23,293 nt of DNA from Alistipes sp. GTDB lineage: Bacteria > Bacteroidota > Bacteroidia > Bacteroidales > Rikenellaceae. Positions 23,130 to 23,293 of the stretch are shown in pieces (the first letter of the stretch is position 1; every line of letters starts with the position of its first letter). The position numbers and the translations under genes are program-made. The stretch is from NCBI GenBank assembly GCA_022511355.1, contig JAFLRS010000010.1:1-23293 (forward strand). The letters are read 5' to 3'. The notes below the pieces were generated by a model that saw nothing but the letters and a program-made list of their open reading frames with translations, made no database searches and was not told the DNA's origin.

Positions 23130-23166
23130 ACAGGCGATTGTCGTGAGACCCTCGCCTGTTTTTTTT
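23130..23166 (+). terminator. Intrinsic terminator of the SusC/SusD operon
   Basis: ACAGGCGA (23130-23137) pairs with TCGCCTGT (23152-23159), with extra GTC/GAC pairing in the loop, followed by eight T (23159-23166). It lies 63 bases after the susD stop. Confidence 0.92.
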
Positions 23167-23203
23167 GCGCTCTGCGCCGAAATCGATAAACGGGGATTAA
23201 ACG

Positions 23204-23233
23204 AAAAGAGGTCGTCACGGTGACGACCTCTTT
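23204..23233 (-). terminator. Terminator of the tRNA-Met transcript
   Basis: AAAGAGGTCGTCAC (23205-23218) and GTGACGACCTCTTT (23220-23233) form a 14-bp palindrome around one base. On the minus strand it begins three bases after the tRNA 3' end and finishes in TTTT. The structure may also stop plus-strand readthrough. Confidence 0.85.
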
Positions 23234-23235
23234 CG

Positions 23236-23293
23236 TGGATCCTGTAGGGCTTGAACCTACGACCCCCTGATTATGAGTCAGGTGCTACTAACC
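23236..23293 (-). tRNA. tRNA-Met (anticodon CAT), 5' part outside the window
   Basis: Read on the minus strand, the visible part contains the end of the D arm (GGTTAGTAGCAC), an anticodon arm CCTGA-CTCATAA-TCAGG with CAT at 23275-23273, a T arm GTAGG-TTCAAGC-CCTAC and the acceptor strand AGGATCC plus discriminator A at 23236. CCA is not encoded, as usual in this phylum. The D arm and T arm suit an elongator tRNA-Met; a lysidine-type tRNA-Ile with CAT cannot be excluded without the missing 5' acceptor strand. Confidence 0.9.

Noticed and set aside
23167..23177. Short GCGC-TCT-GCGC inverted repeat after the susD terminator
   Set aside because: A four-base stem in a short gap is expected by chance and has no T tract of its own.

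Overview
The window looks like chromosomal DNA from a gut Bacteroidales, most like Alistipes/Rikenellaceae. The reasons are the promoter format TTTG-N19-TAnnTTTG, SusC/SusD-type genes, many surface lipoproteins with acidic residues after the lipid-anchor Cys, a tRNA without encoded CCA, and a GC-rich coding style. The genus is an inference; I could not search a database.

Layout. (1) Positions 1-1887, minus strand: dnaX (clamp-loader tau subunit) followed by the first 20 codons of tyrS. (2) Positions 1936-2152: a Bacteroidetes promoter and a cobalamin riboswitch. (3) Positions 2322-13070, plus strand: a tightly packed eight-gene B12-uptake operon. It encodes four surface lipoproteins (DUF4465 type, BtuG-like beta-propeller, PKD-like, leucine-rich solenoid), then the outer-membrane TonB-dependent receptor BtuB, the periplasmic binding lipoprotein BtuF, the permease BtuC and the ATPase BtuD. 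The surface proteins would capture cobamides, BtuB would carry them across the outer membrane, and BtuFCD across the inner membrane, with the riboswitch closing the feedback loop. (4) Positions 13085-13159: back-to-back terminators between convergent genes. (5) Positions 13152-17415, minus strand: a CE1-like esterase followed by a large M60-family metallopeptidase lipoprotein. (6) Positions 17505-23066, plus strand: a divergently transcribed SusC/SusD pair. Together with (5) this resembles a small locus for foraging on glycoproteins or glycans. (7) Positions 23130-23293: terminators and a partial tRNA-Met on the minus strand.

The best leads are these. First, a G10 tract inside the SusC signal-peptide codons puts the gene out of frame; nine G would restore a complete 1095-residue protein, so this may be a slipped-strand phase switch or a sequencing error. 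Second, an A10 tract in dnaX contains an in-frame A AAA AAG slip site with UGA two codons later in the -1 frame, predicting a short gamma form. Third, the B12 operon carries a 696-residue solenoid lipoprotein and a PKD-like lipoprotein between btuG and btuB whose role in B12 capture is unknown to me.
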